Assembly: GCA_934402515.1 (NCBI GenBank)
Contig: CAKRTZ010000023.1
Location: forward strand, 1 to 34,764
Length of the DNA: 34,764 nt
DNA from: an uncultured Lachnospiraceae bacterium
GTDB lineage: Bacteria > Bacillota > Clostridia > Lachnospirales > Lachnospiraceae
Reading direction: 5' to 3'
In this document: positions 1-8,453 of the stretch, piece after piece
Position numbering within the stretch: position 1 is the first letter of the stretch
Layout: every line of letters starts with the position of its first letter
Program-made: the position numbers and the translations under genes
Notes under the pieces: generated by a model
Seen by the model: the letters and a program-made list of their open reading frames with translations, nothing else
The model's database searches: none
Told to the model about the DNA's origin: nothing

Positions 1-618
1 AATAGCAAACACCGCCGCCTGGGTTCTATCAGAAACCTCAATCTTCTTAAAAATACTGGAAATATGATTTTTAACTGTACGTTCACTGATATTCAGACTG
101 GTTGCGATTTCTTTATTAAACATACCGTTTGCAACCTGAATCAATACCTCCAACTCTCTTTTGGTCAAGGAATCAATTTTTTCTTTATCCACATCTCTGG
201 TAACAAGACGAGAATTCAAGGCAGGAATCAGACTTGGCTGAATGTAACTCTCTCCATCTATTACTGCCTGAATTGCCTTTTTTAATTCGCATAATTCAGA
301 GTCTTTTAAGATGTATCCGTCTACTCCAATATCGATTGCCTTTATCAGATATTCAAGCTCATTATGGACTGTAAGCATTAACACTTTCAAGTTCATCTTT
401 TTATCACGGATTTCCTGTAAAGTCTCAATTCCGTTTTTGTTAGGCATATTGATATCCAGTAATAATACATCCGGATGAACCTTTTTTAATAATTCCAGAC
501 ATTCTACCCCGTCCCCTGCCTGAGCAATTACTTCAATAGATTCATCAAATTCCAATAATTGTTTAATACCTTCTCTCATCAAAACATGATCATCTGCAAT
601 CATTACCTTAATACTCAT
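1..618 (-). CDS. NarL/FixJ-family response regulator (DegU-like), C-terminus off the window
   Basis: Reading leftward from ATG at 618 gives 206 residues without a stop before the window edge. Residues 1-120 are a receiver domain: acidic pair D9-D10, phospho-acceptor D55 in LLLDINMPNKNG, and a conserved Lys in GYILKDSE. Residues about 145-206 are a LuxR-type helix-turn-helix (SLTKRELEVL, NKEIATSLNISERTVKNHIS). DegU is about 229 residues, so only the last part of the DNA-binding domain is missing. The gene lies 23 bp downstream of a cytosolic DegS-like kinase on the same strand and is its obvious partner. The target genes are not inferable. Because the gene crosses the window edge, it is seen here only as a partial frame. 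Confidence 0.93.
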   Translation of the reverse strand, partial: MSIKVMIADDHVLMREGIKQLLEFDESIEVIAQAGDGVECLELLKKVHPDVLLLDINMPNKNGIETLQEIRDKKMNLKVLMLTVHNELEYLIKAIDIGVDGYILKDSELCELKKAIQAVIDGESYIQPSLIPALNSRLVTRDVDKEKIDSLTKRELEVLIQVANGMFNKEIATSLNISERTVKNHISSIFKKIEVSDRTQAAVFAI

Positions 619-641
619 TTATGTATCCCTCCATGTATAAT

Positions 642-1688
642 TTAAAAATCTTCCCTTGGTATTTGTATTGTAACAATTGTACCTTTATCTGGTATCGAAT
701 CAATACTTAATTTTCCATTCAAAAGTTTGACTCGCTCGTTCAAAATTGTCAGTCCATAATGATGATCTCTTTTACACTTCACATCACTTAATACAAATCC
801 TTTTCCATTGTCTTTTACTGTTATTTTATACATACTGGGAAGATTGCGGAGTGTAATAGACACTTCCGTTCCCCCTGAATGATTAATTGCATTGGAACAA
901 CATTCCTGTATAATTCGGTATATTGTCATCAGCTCAATATCATTATTTATTTGAATTTCATCAACATCCGCCACCACATTGAGATCTGATTTTTGCTTTA
1001 AAGAATAACAAAGTCTCTCTACTGTTTCTTTGAATCCCAAATCATCAAAAGTCATAGGACGAAGATCATAAATAGTATTTCTGATGTCTTCTATTATCTC
1101 TTTCATACTTCTGCTGACCGTAGCCAATTCTAGTTTAGCCTGAATAGGATCCTTATCAATATACAGGGAACTCAATTCAATTTTATGAACCAGATGTGCC
1201 AAATTCTGTAAACAAACATCATGTAAATCTCTGGCAATTCTCTGTCGTTCCTCTTCCTGAATAGAAAGAATATTTAATCGCTCATCTAAAGAAACTTGAG
1301 TAGAAGCACTTAACCCGTTAGTAATATTATCCGCCAATAAGTTTTCAATAGAATTATCCTGTTCCCTTTTGCTTAGTGGTAAGGCTTCATTCAAAGCAAA
1401 AAGATAAGAATCTAATGTACTTAATTGTTGACAATAATTCTTATTATTATTTTCTAATGCTTCTTTTTCTTTCTTATTCTCTTCAATCGTATCCTTAAAG
1501 ACATTCTCTACATTTCTAGGAGAAAAAACTTTAAAATCCGAATCCTCTTTTTTATAAATAGAATCCAAATATAAATCAATTTCTTTTATTCGATTAACAT
1601 TATGATCCAACTGTTTTTGTATCCGGTCACGCTCATCCAACAATTCCGCATACATATTTTGTAATTTTTTTACAGATTCTTTTTTCAT
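642..1688 (-). CDS. cytosolic sensor histidine kinase, DegS/NarX type (HisKA_3)
   Basis: A predicted soluble kinase of 348 residues with no membrane segment. The first ~130 residues are charged and heptad-like (a coiled-coil sensor region as in DegS). They are followed by a HisKA_3 dimerisation/phosphotransfer helix with the autophosphorylated His near residue 156 (RIARDLHDVCLQNL, the HDxxxQ motif). The C-terminal HATPase_c has DNGKGF and a GLTILNERV lid region. ATG at 1688 is preferred because AAAGG lies 10 nt before it; a TTG at 1712 would add 8 residues but has only a poor ribosome site. It should phosphorylate the DegU-like regulator just downstream. The signal sensed is unknown. Confidence 0.9.
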   Translation of the reverse strand: MKKESVKKLQNMYAELLDERDRIQKQLDHNVNRIKEIDLYLDSIYKKEDSDFKVFSPRNVENVFKDTIEENKKEKEALENNNKNYCQQLSTLDSYLFALNEALPLSKREQDNSIENLLADNITNGLSASTQVSLDERLNILSIQEEERQRIARDLHDVCLQNLAHLVHKIELSSLYIDKDPIQAKLELATVSRSMKEIIEDIRNTIYDLRPMTFDDLGFKETVERLCYSLKQKSDLNVVADVDEIQINNDIELMTIYRIIQECCSNAINHSGGTEVSITLRNLPSMYKITVKDNGKGFVLSDVKCKRDHHYGLTILNERVKLLNGKLSIDSIPDKGTIVTIQIPREDF

Positions 1689-1739
1689 TCGTTGATAACC
1701 TTTAATTTCCAATTCTTTTCAATGCAAGTTAAGTAATGT

Positions 1740-2471
1740 CTAATGTAAAGGTTCTTTTGAAGGAAGTCCCGCTTTTCTTGGAAACTTTTTTGGAGTAGCA
1801 GAATCCTTATATATCAATACAAGACTACGATACATATCGGAATCAGGAAGATAGAATTTCACCAGACTGTCTTCCCTGAACTTACCACCAAGAATCTTTA
1901 CCGCTTTTTCGGCCTGTTTTATTTCCTCCTCTGCCTTATCTGCCTTGTATGCCACAAAACCACCGCCCACCTGTACAAAGGGAAGACAATACTCAGATAA
2001 AGTAGAAAGATTAGCCACTGCTCTGGAAACACACAAATCAAATTTTTCACGATAAGCTGCATCTCTTGCTAAATCTTCTGCCCTTCCATGAACTGCACGG
2101 ATATTTTCCAGTCCCAATTTTTCAATCACTTCCTGTAAAAATAAAACACGTTTGTTCAGAGAATCTACCAGAGTCACATTTAAAAAAGGAAAAGCAATCT
2201 TTAAAGGAATTCCAGGAAACCCAGCCCCTGTTCCAAGATCTAAGACATTCAACCGGTAATCCAATAAATATCTTTTACACAAAGTAAGAGAATCAATAAA
2301 GTGTTTTTTCGTCACATCATCAAATTCTGTAATTGCTGTGAGATTCATCACTTTATTTTTTTCCACAAGCATTTCATAATATGTCATAAACTGGTCAATC
2401 TGATGCTGCTCTAACTGAATTCCAAGACTATGCAAATCTTTTTCAAAGGTAGTGGTATCATATGAACTCAT
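1740..2471 (-). CDS. rsmG: 16S rRNA (guanine527-N7)-methyltransferase RsmG (GidB)
   Basis: RsmG uses S-adenosylmethionine to methylate N7 of G527 (E. coli numbering) in the 530 loop of 16S rRNA; loss gives low-level streptomycin resistance in several bacteria. The 243-residue frame has the family N-terminus (helical, then NLTAITEFDDVTKKHFIDSL) and a Rossmann SAM site VLDLGTGAGFPG at about residues 76-87. It also has the conserved CVSRAVANL segment and a basic tail (KKFPRKAGLPSKEPL) typical of the family. It starts 3 bp after the mnmG stop, so the two are probably translationally coupled, as in most bacteria. It is full length. Confidence 0.97.
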   Translation of the reverse strand: MSSYDTTTFEKDLHSLGIQLEQHQIDQFMTYYEMLVEKNKVMNLTAITEFDDVTKKHFIDSLTLCKRYLLDYRLNVLDLGTGAGFPGIPLKIAFPFLNVTLVDSLNKRVLFLQEVIEKLGLENIRAVHGRAEDLARDAAYREKFDLCVSRAVANLSTLSEYCLPFVQVGGGFVAYKADKAEEEIKQAEKAVKILGGKFREDSLVKFYLPDSDMYRSLVLIYKDSATPKKFPRKAGLPSKEPLH

Positions 2472-2474
2472 AAA

Positions 2475-4370
2475 TTATTTTTCCTTATTAAAATGTTCCA
2501 GATAAATAAGAAGTACAGAAACATCGGCAGGGGAAACACCGGAAATTCTGGAAGCCTGCCCCACAGAAGTAGGACGAAATTCTTTTAATTTCTGTCTGGC
2601 TTCCAATCTCAGACTGCCTACATCATCATAATTAAGATCCAGAGGAATTGATTTTTTTTCCATCTTCTTAAAGGCTTCTACCTGTCGAAGCTGTCTTTCA
2701 ATATATCCCTCATACTTGATTTCAATTTCAACCTGTTCCTGAACGGCTTCCGGCAAAGGTTTCCGATCCGGATCAATTTCCGCTAAAATTTCATAGGATA
2801 GTTCCGGACGGCAAATCAGCTCCGCAAGGGAAGCTGCAGTACGAAGGGGCGCACTTTTGTACTTTTCAAGAAAAGTCTGATGCTCTTTGGAACCACCAAT
2901 CATGGTTCTCTTTAAACGCTCAATTTCTGAAGTAATTTGCTGCTGTTTTAATAAAACCTCATCATATTGTTCCTGGGAAACCAATCCAACTTCATAACCG
3001 TATTTCCGAAGACGCAGGTCTGCATTATCCTGACGCAGCAATAAACGATACTCTGCCCGGGAAGTCATCATACGATAAGGTTCTCTGTTATCCTTTGTCA
3101 CCAGATCATCAATCAACACACCAATATAACTCTCAGAACGATCCAACACTAAAGGTTTCTTTCCAAGGATCTCCATGGAAGCATTGATTCCCGCAATTAA
3201 TCCCTGGGATGCCGCTTCTTCATATCCACTGCTTCCATTAAACTGCCCTGCAGCAAATAATCCATGTATAGACTTAAACTCCAAAGTATTATATAACTGC
3301 TTTGCATTGATACAATCATATTCAATGGCATAAGCATTTCGCACCATTTTACAATGCTCCAATCCCGGAACCGTCCGGTACATGGCAAGCTGGACATCTT
3401 CCGGCAAAGAAGAAGACATACCTCCCACATACATTTCATTGGTATGGAGTCCTTCCGGCTCAATAAAAACCTGATGCCGCTCTTTGTCTGCGAATTTTAC
3501 CACCTTATCCTCAATAGAAGGACAATACCGCGGACCAGTTCCTTCAATAATACCAGCATAAATAGGAGATCGATCCAGGTTAGCCCGGATGATATTATGA
3601 GTCTCTTCATTGGTATAAGTCAGCCAGCAGGAAACCTGATCAATCTGTACGGATTTCGGATCTGTAGAAAAAGAGAAAGGAACAACTCTTTCATCACCAA
3701 ACTGCTCTTCCATTTTTGAAAAATCTATGGAACGTTTATCCATACGAGCCGGAGTACCAGTCTTAAAACGTCGGATTTCTATTTGCTGATCCAATAAAGA
3801 CTGGGTCAGATGGTTAGCAGGCTGTAATCCGTTAGGACCCGTATAGGTGATTGACTCACCGCAAAGGCATCTTGCCTTCAAATAAGTACCGGTACAAAGT
3901 ACAACCGCCTTACATTCATAAACTGCACCGGTATAGGTTTTCACACCGGTAATTTTCTTTTTTCCATCCTCATCAGAGATCAGTAATTCACAAACCTCTG
4001 CCTGTTTAATGGTAAGATGATCCTGATTTTCCAAAACCTTACGCATGGAACGGGAATATTCCGCTTTATCTGCCTGGGCACGAAGAGAATGTACCGCAGG
4101 TCCTTTGGAAGCATTAAGCATTTTGGACTGGATAAAAGTCTTATCAATATTTTTACCCATTTCCCCGCCAAGAGCATCCAGTTCTCTTACCAGATGTCCT
4201 TTGGAAGAACCTCCCACATTAGGATTACAGGGCATCATTGCGATAGAATCTACACTGACTGTAAAAATTACGGTCTCAAGACCGAGACGCGCTGCAGCCA
4301 AAGCTGCTTCACATCCTGCATGTCCTGCTCCTACTACACATACATCTACTTGTTCTCTGATTTCACTCAT
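2475..4370 (-). CDS. mnmG: tRNA uridine-5-carboxymethylaminomethyl modification enzyme MnmG (GidA)
   Basis: MnmG is the FAD-dependent partner of MnmE. Together they install the (carboxymethyl)aminomethyl group at U34 of tRNAs that read purine-ending split codon boxes. The 631-residue frame has the FAD dinucleotide fold at residues 10-25 (VVGAGHAGCEAA). Further family signatures are NPNVGGSSKGHLVRELDALGG, GTGPRYCPSIEDK and SGYEEAASQGLIAGINA. The helical C-terminal MnmE/tRNA-binding region ends in EFRPTSVGQASRISGVSPAD. It is 22 bp downstream of mnmE and 3 bp upstream of rsmG, one operon with its functional partner. It is complete and shows no odd residues. Confidence 0.98.
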   Translation of the reverse strand: MSEIREQVDVCVVGAGHAGCEAALAAARLGLETVIFTVSVDSIAMMPCNPNVGGSSKGHLVRELDALGGEMGKNIDKTFIQSKMLNASKGPAVHSLRAQADKAEYSRSMRKVLENQDHLTIKQAEVCELLISDEDGKKKITGVKTYTGAVYECKAVVLCTGTYLKARCLCGESITYTGPNGLQPANHLTQSLLDQQIEIRRFKTGTPARMDKRSIDFSKMEEQFGDERVVPFSFSTDPKSVQIDQVSCWLTYTNEETHNIIRANLDRSPIYAGIIEGTGPRYCPSIEDKVVKFADKERHQVFIEPEGLHTNEMYVGGMSSSLPEDVQLAMYRTVPGLEHCKMVRNAYAIEYDCINAKQLYNTLEFKSIHGLFAAGQFNGSSGYEEAASQGLIAGINASMEILGKKPLVLDRSESYIGVLIDDLVTKDNREPYRMMTSRAEYRLLLRQDNADLRLRKYGYEVGLVSQEQYDEVLLKQQQITSEIERLKRTMIGGSKEHQTFLEKYKSAPLRTAASLAELICRPELSYEILAEIDPDRKPLPEAVQEQVEIEIKYEGYIERQLRQVEAFKKMEKKSIPLDLNYDDVGSLRLEARQKLKEFRPTSVGQASRISGVSPADVSVLLIYLEHFNKEK

Positions 4371-4392
4371 CGTCTATTTGTTTCCAATCCAA

Positions 4393-5769
4393 TTATTTTC
4401 CCATACAAAATTTTGAGAAAATTTCATTAACCAAATCTTCACCTACTTCTTCTCCGATAATGGTTCCGAGAGAAGTATAAGCACTCATCAAATCAATGGA
4501 ATAAAAATCCTCCGGCATTCCGTCTTCCAGGCTTTTCTTCACCAGATGTAAGCTTTCTACGGTATCTTCCAAAGCTCTCTTATGACGGAGATTGGTTATC
4601 ATCACCTGATCATTAAAAGAAATTTTTCCACCTAAGAAAAGTTCTTCCACTTTTTCCTCAAACTCTTCCATACCAATATTTTCTTTGGCAGAGGTACGAA
4701 TCAAAATTGCAGAAGGTGAAAAGTCCTCATCTTTAACCACTGCATCCAGATCTGATTTATTTAATAAAATAACGGTCTTTTTATCCTTAATTAACTCCAT
4801 GATTTCCTGATCACTTTCGTCCAAAGGAACCGATGCATCCACTACATATAAAATCAAGTCGGCATTTTCTGCATATTGTTTTGCTTTTTCCACACCGATC
4901 TTTTCCACCACATCCTCGGTGGAATGAATACCAGCTGTATCAATAATATTTAAATGAATTCCTCTTAAAGAAATAGATTCCTCCAACACATCTCTGGTAG
5001 TACCTGCCACATTGGTGACAATTGCCCTCTCTTCTCCCACCAGAAGATTTAATAAAGAAGATTTACCAGCATTTGGTTTTCCTACGATAACCGTATTGAT
5101 ACCTTCTTGAATCATGCGGCCTTTCGCAGTACTTTTCAAAAGTTTCTTAAGTCTATTTAACAGATCATCTACCTTTTCTTCTAAAGAAGAAGGATAGCCA
5201 TCTAAACTGATATGTTCCGGATCATCTAAAGCAGATTCAATAAAAGCAATCTCATGTAAAATTTCTGCCCTCATTTCACGGATCAATTCTGATACTGATC
5301 CCCTCAATTGTTTCATAGAAGAAGATAATGCATATTCATTTTTGGAATGAATCAGATCCATAACGGCTTCTGCCTCTGTCAGATCCATTCTTCCATTTAA
5401 AAAGGCACGCTTGGAAAACTCACCCGGTTCCGCCAGTCTTGCACCAGCCCGACAAACCTCTTCCAAAATTCTCTTACACAGTAACACACCGCCATGGCAG
5501 TTTATTTCTACCGTATCTTCTGCCGTATAGCTTTTCGGTGCTTTAAACACAGAAACCATGACTTCATCTAAAATATCTCCGGATGCAGAATCGATAATAT
5601 AACCATAATGAATGGTATGGCTTTCAAATTCTATAAGCTTTTGCTGACCTGATTTGGTACGATAAATTTTATCCGCAATGGCAATCGCTTCTGGTCCGCT
5701 GATTCTGATAATTCCGATTCCGGAATCACTGAGCGCCGTTGCAATTGCCGCAATGGTATCTGTGTACAT
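4393..5769 (-). CDS. mnmE: tRNA modification GTPase MnmE (TrmE)
   Basis: This is the GTPase half of the MnmE-MnmG complex that modifies U34 of tRNA. The N-terminal folate-binding domain begins TDTIAAIATALSDSGIGIIR. A helical domain follows, with an inserted G domain: G1 at about residues 230-237 (GKPNAGKSS), DTAG and NKSD. The C-terminal CxGK box is FCMGK, with the family's conserved Cys. ATG at 5769 is chosen over ATG at 5775 because AAAGG lies 8 nt before it; for 5775 the ribosome site would touch the start codon. Only about a dozen bases separate the start from the U-tract of the upstream terminator, which bears on how the gene is transcribed. Confidence 0.97.
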   Translation of the reverse strand: MYTDTIAAIATALSDSGIGIIRISGPEAIAIADKIYRTKSGQQKLIEFESHTIHYGYIIDSASGDILDEVMVSVFKAPKSYTAEDTVEINCHGGVLLCKRILEEVCRAGARLAEPGEFSKRAFLNGRMDLTEAEAVMDLIHSKNEYALSSSMKQLRGSVSELIREMRAEILHEIAFIESALDDPEHISLDGYPSSLEEKVDDLLNRLKKLLKSTAKGRMIQEGINTVIVGKPNAGKSSLLNLLVGEERAIVTNVAGTTRDVLEESISLRGIHLNIIDTAGIHSTEDVVEKIGVEKAKQYAENADLILYVVDASVPLDESDQEIMELIKDKKTVILLNKSDLDAVVKDEDFSPSAILIRTSAKENIGMEEFEEKVEELFLGGKISFNDQVMITNLRHKRALEDTVESLHLVKKSLEDGMPEDFYSIDLMSAYTSLGTIIGEEVGEDLVNEIFSKFCMGK

Positions 5770-5781
5770 AATCATTTCCTT

Positions 5782-5828
5782 TAAAATAAAAAAAGATGGG
5801 CTATTGTAATACTTTTACAATAACCCAT
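5782..5828 (-). terminator. intrinsic terminator after jag
   Basis: Read on the minus strand, a 14-bp stem (5815-5828 against 5796-5809) encloses a 5-nt loop. One U-G pair in the stem shows it is optimised for the minus strand. It is followed by a run of U residues broken once (5795 down to 5783). It closes the rpmH-jag transcription unit. The U-tract runs straight into the Shine-Dalgarno site of mnmE at 5778-5782. Confidence 0.88.
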
Positions 5829-5855
5829 TTTAACACACTTAATAAAATTTTTCTA
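5827..5855 (-). promoter_or_regulatory. candidate mnmE promoter overlapping the terminator stem
   Basis: On the minus strand, TAGAAA (5855-5850) is followed after 17 bp by TAAAAT (5832-5827), with TG one base upstream of the hexamer (extended -10). The predicted start near 5820 lies inside the 5' arm of the hairpin. RNA begun here would hold only part of that arm and should not form the full terminator. The -35 match is 4 of 6, so this is a prediction from spacing and hexamers only. Confidence 0.45.
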
Positions 5856-5863
5856 TGTTTCTA

Positions 5864-6487
5864 CTATCTTTTTAATGTAACAACTACGTGACGATAAGGC
5901 TCTTCCCCTTCGCTGTGGGTAGTTACAAAACGATCATTCTGTAATGCAGAGTGAATAATCCGTCTCTCATAAGGATTCATAGGCTCTAAGGAAACCGGAC
6001 GTTTGCTTCTCTTTACTTTGAAAGAAATATTCTTTGCCAGATTTTCCAGGGTTTCTTTACGACGCTGTCTGTAATTCTCGGTATCAACTTTTACGCGGAT
6101 ATAATCATCTACTTCTTTGTTTACTACCAGAGAAACCAGGTACTGTAAGGAATCCAGAGTCTGTCCTCTCTTACCGATCAGAACACCCATCTCATCACCG
6201 CTTAAATCAATGTCCATAGTCTTCTCAGCTTCGTCATATTTTACTTCAACGACAACAGCCATATTCATTGCTTCAAAAACTTCCTTCAGGAAATCTTTTG
6301 CTTTATCTTCAATAGTGCATTTTACCTTTGCTTTAATGATAGCAGGCTTGGAACCAATACCAAGAAAACCGGTAGATCCCTCTTCCACTACTTCATATTC
6401 CAGTTTATCACTGGTTACGGAAAGTTTCTGGCAAGCTTCTGTGATTGCATCATTAACTGTTTTTGCAGATACTTCAATAAAGTCCAT
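5864..6487 (-). CDS. jag: RNA-binding protein KhpB/Jag (Jag_N, KH, R3H)
   Basis: A 207-residue protein of the KhpB (Jag/EloR/SpoIIIJ-associated) family, which binds RNA with KhpA and affects cell elongation and division in other Gram-positives. The Jag_N domain is residues 1-50 (VSAKTVNDAITEAC, STGFLGIGSKPA). A KH domain follows with the GxxG loop GKRGQT near residue 115. The R3H domain is at the end (PMNPYERRIIHSAL, then HSEGEEPYRHVVV). Its ATG directly follows the yidC stop with no gap, so coupled translation is likely; GGAGG lies inside the yidC end. It is the last gene before the terminator at 5782-5828. Confidence 0.95.
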   Translation of the reverse strand: MDFIEVSAKTVNDAITEACQKLSVTSDKLEYEVVEEGSTGFLGIGSKPAIIKAKVKCTIEDKAKDFLKEVFEAMNMAVVVEVKYDEAEKTMDIDLSGDEMGVLIGKRGQTLDSLQYLVSLVVNKEVDDYIRVKVDTENYRQRRKETLENLAKNISFKVKRSKRPVSLEPMNPYERRIIHSALQNDRFVTTHSEGEEPYRHVVVTLKR

Positions 6488-7849
6488 TTAATTGCCCTCC
6501 TTATTCCGATTATTCTTTTCGTTAAATTCTTTTACCATATTGGCTTTGGCAGCCAGACTGCCGGGAGCTGCATTTTTATCATGGTACTCTCTTGCCTTCC
6601 GGATTGCTTCCTCTCTCTCCTGCTCTGTCATGGTAGATTTACCGGCTTTTGCAGCGATGGAGTTGGAATTACTGCCGTTGATTTTCTTTGTATTCATGGA
6701 AGCGTAATTATTGATACTATTAGGATCAATTCCTGCTTTTTTCAGCTTCTCATTACGCTTTTCCATTTTCTTTTTGCTTTTCTCTACGTTGGCACTGATG
6801 ATATCGTCCATATTCATCTTATCAATGTGCCTGTTGATAACAACCTGCTGAACCGCACGGACAACTGCACCGGCAATCCAGTAGATACCCATACCACAGG
6901 GGAGTGTCAGACAGAAGAATGCGGACATAATAGGCATAAAGTTATTCATTATCTTCATGGAATTCTGCATGGCAGCTGCCTGATCGTTGGGGTCATTGCT
7001 TGTCTGCTGGGGCTGGGGCATCAGCTTTACACCAATCCATTGGGTTAAGGCTGCCAGAACCGGAATCATGACAGCTCCGATAACTAACAGATAACTCTTG
7101 GATGCTACCGCCTCCTTCATAATATAAGAAGGAGAATTACCAATGTTCAATCCCAGGAAGTAGTTATAATGGTCTATCAGGGACATGGTATGCTCTACAT
7201 CTCCTGTCAGAGAAGGGAACTTCTCGCTGATACTTAACCATTCTGCAGTGGATGCACGGTTTAACACATCGATATAGGTGTTCTGTACATAGCTTGTCAC
7301 ACCACTGGTAAATGCCTCGTTACTGAACTGTCTTGCAAAATAGCTTGCACCGGAAAAGCTCTGGATAAATTCTGCAGAACCGGACTGAGCAATAAGGTTG
7401 TCCACCAACGGGAAAAATGCCTCTTTAATCTTTCCTACATAAGCAGGCATCGCATAAATAACACGGTACAGGGCAAGCAGAATCGGCATCTGGATAACCA
7501 GAGGCAGACAGCTGCCGGTGGGAGACACTCCATATTTTGCATAGACAGCCTGTGTTTCCTGCTGCATTGCCATCATGGAGTCATTGTCTTTTTTACCCTT
7601 ATATTTTGCCTGTGCAGCCTGAAGTTCCGGCTGCATTTTGTTGGACAGCTTGGAGAATTTCTGCTGTTTGATGGTGAGAGGCAGCATAAGAGCATAAATA
7701 ATGATTGTGAAGAGAATAATGGATAAACCGATATTCGGAATTCCAATTTTATCTAACACAAAGAAGATTCCTTCCATTAAATAGCCCAGAATTTTTGCAA
7801 CCGGACCAATAAAAATACCGGAATATTGGGTTAATAAAATACCTGACAT
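6488..7849 (-). CDS. yidC: membrane protein insertase YidC/Oxa1 family
   Basis: YidC inserts and folds membrane proteins with or without SecYEG. The 453-residue frame has an N-terminal hydrophobic segment, then the conserved core: a first groove helix (LSIILFTIIIYALMLPL), TIKQQKFSKLS, a cytosolic helical hairpin, GVSPTGSCLPLVIQMPIL, two later membrane segments (one near PCGMGIYWI), and a long basic tail. ATG at 7849 is used; the in-frame TTG at 7861 lies inside the GGAGG ribosome site. An extra soluble loop of about 80 residues after the second core helix makes it longer than Bacillus SpoIIIJ. No lipobox Cys is visible near the N-terminus. The residue where other Gram-positive YidCs have the groove Arg is Tyr here. 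Confidence 0.96.
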   Translation of the reverse strand: MSGILLTQYSGIFIGPVAKILGYLMEGIFFVLDKIGIPNIGLSIILFTIIIYALMLPLTIKQQKFSKLSNKMQPELQAAQAKYKGKKDNDSMMAMQQETQAVYAKYGVSPTGSCLPLVIQMPILLALYRVIYAMPAYVGKIKEAFFPLVDNLIAQSGSAEFIQSFSGASYFARQFSNEAFTSGVTSYVQNTYIDVLNRASTAEWLSISEKFPSLTGDVEHTMSLIDHYNYFLGLNIGNSPSYIMKEAVASKSYLLVIGAVMIPVLAALTQWIGVKLMPQPQQTSNDPNDQAAAMQNSMKIMNNFMPIMSAFFCLTLPCGMGIYWIAGAVVRAVQQVVINRHIDKMNMDDIISANVEKSKKKMEKRNEKLKKAGIDPNSINNYASMNTKKINGSNSNSIAAKAGKSTMTEQEREEAIRKAREYHDKNAAPGSLAAKANMVKEFNEKNNRNKEGN

Positions 7850-7870
7850 TCTTTCCTCCAAAATCCTCTT

Positions 7871-8080
7871 TTAAGGAACAGGATCATAACCTCCCTTAGA
7901 AAAAGGATTACAGCGAAGTATCCTCCAGGCAGCTAAAGCGCCGCCTTTGACAGCACCATATTTTTCCACGGCTTCCAGACCATACTGGGAACAGCTGGGA
8001 AAATAAGGGCACTTAGTGGTTTTCATCGGAGAAAGATACTTTCTATAAAATTTAATTAAAAAAATTAAAATGTTCTTCAT
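7871..8080 (-). CDS. yidD: membrane protein insertion efficiency factor YidD
   Basis: A 69-residue member of the YidD (DUF37, haemolytic-domain) family, a peripheral inner-face membrane protein that assists YidC-dependent insertion. It shows an amphipathic N-terminus (NILIFLIKFYRKYLSP), the Cys-rich signature CPYFPSCSQYG, and the conserved ending RILRCNPFSKGGYDPVP. The usual family length fits ATG at 8080, which follows the rnpA stop by one base. An in-frame ATG at 8104 would overlap rnpA by 23 bases and give 77 residues. No strong ribosome site is seen for either, so translation is probably coupled to rnpA. Confidence 0.93.
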   Translation of the reverse strand: MKNILIFLIKFYRKYLSPMKTTKCPYFPSCSQYGLEAVEKYGAVKGGALAAWRILRCNPFSKGGYDPVP

Positions 8081-8081
8081 T

Positions 8082-8441
8082 TCACATATTCTGATCTGCT
8101 TCATCTTCTTTTAGAATATGATGAAGCTTTCCTAAATGCATCAGCGCACTTTCAACCTCATGGTAATTCACCTGAGAGGCGCCTTTTCTTGCCACGACTA
8201 CAATGTCTAAACCACTATTAAACATCTCTTCATGCAGCCGGTAACTTTCGCGGACCAGTCTCGTCAAATGATGCCTGACTACACTGTTTCCCACTTTTTT
8301 GCTTACCGAGATTCCCAATCGGTTACGGTTCGTTCCATTTTCCCATACATACATCACCAGAATCCGGTTTGCCTTGGAACTTCCCTTTTGATAAACGTTC
8401 TGGAAATCAAAGTAATTTTTAAGCGATTCTGAATATTTCAT
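8082..8441 (-). CDS. rnpA: ribonuclease P protein component RnpA
   Basis: This is the protein subunit of RNase P, which helps the RNA subunit bind pre-tRNA and cleave the 5' leader. At 119 residues it is the usual size. The fold markers are present: N-terminal ESLKNYFDFQNVYQKG (substrate-leader cleft), NRLGISVSKKVGNSVVR, and DIVVVARKGA. In the normally very conserved RNR region (xRNRxKRxxRE in most species) this protein reads VRHHLTRLVRE, so an Asn, an Arg and a Lys are replaced. It sits between rpmH and yidD. Its ribosome site, AGGTGA, lies only three bases from the U-tract of a terminator that ends the rpmH message. Confidence 0.96.
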   Translation of the reverse strand: MKYSESLKNYFDFQNVYQKGSSKANRILVMYVWENGTNRNRLGISVSKKVGNSVVRHHLTRLVRESYRLHEEMFNSGLDIVVVARKGASQVNYHEVESALMHLGKLHHILKEDEADQNM

Positions 8442-8453
8442 ATATCACCTGAT

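Noticed and set aside
4017..4430. Plus-strand open frames opposite mnmG
   Set aside because: They are antisense to a fully conserved mnmG and show no domain or ribosome site.
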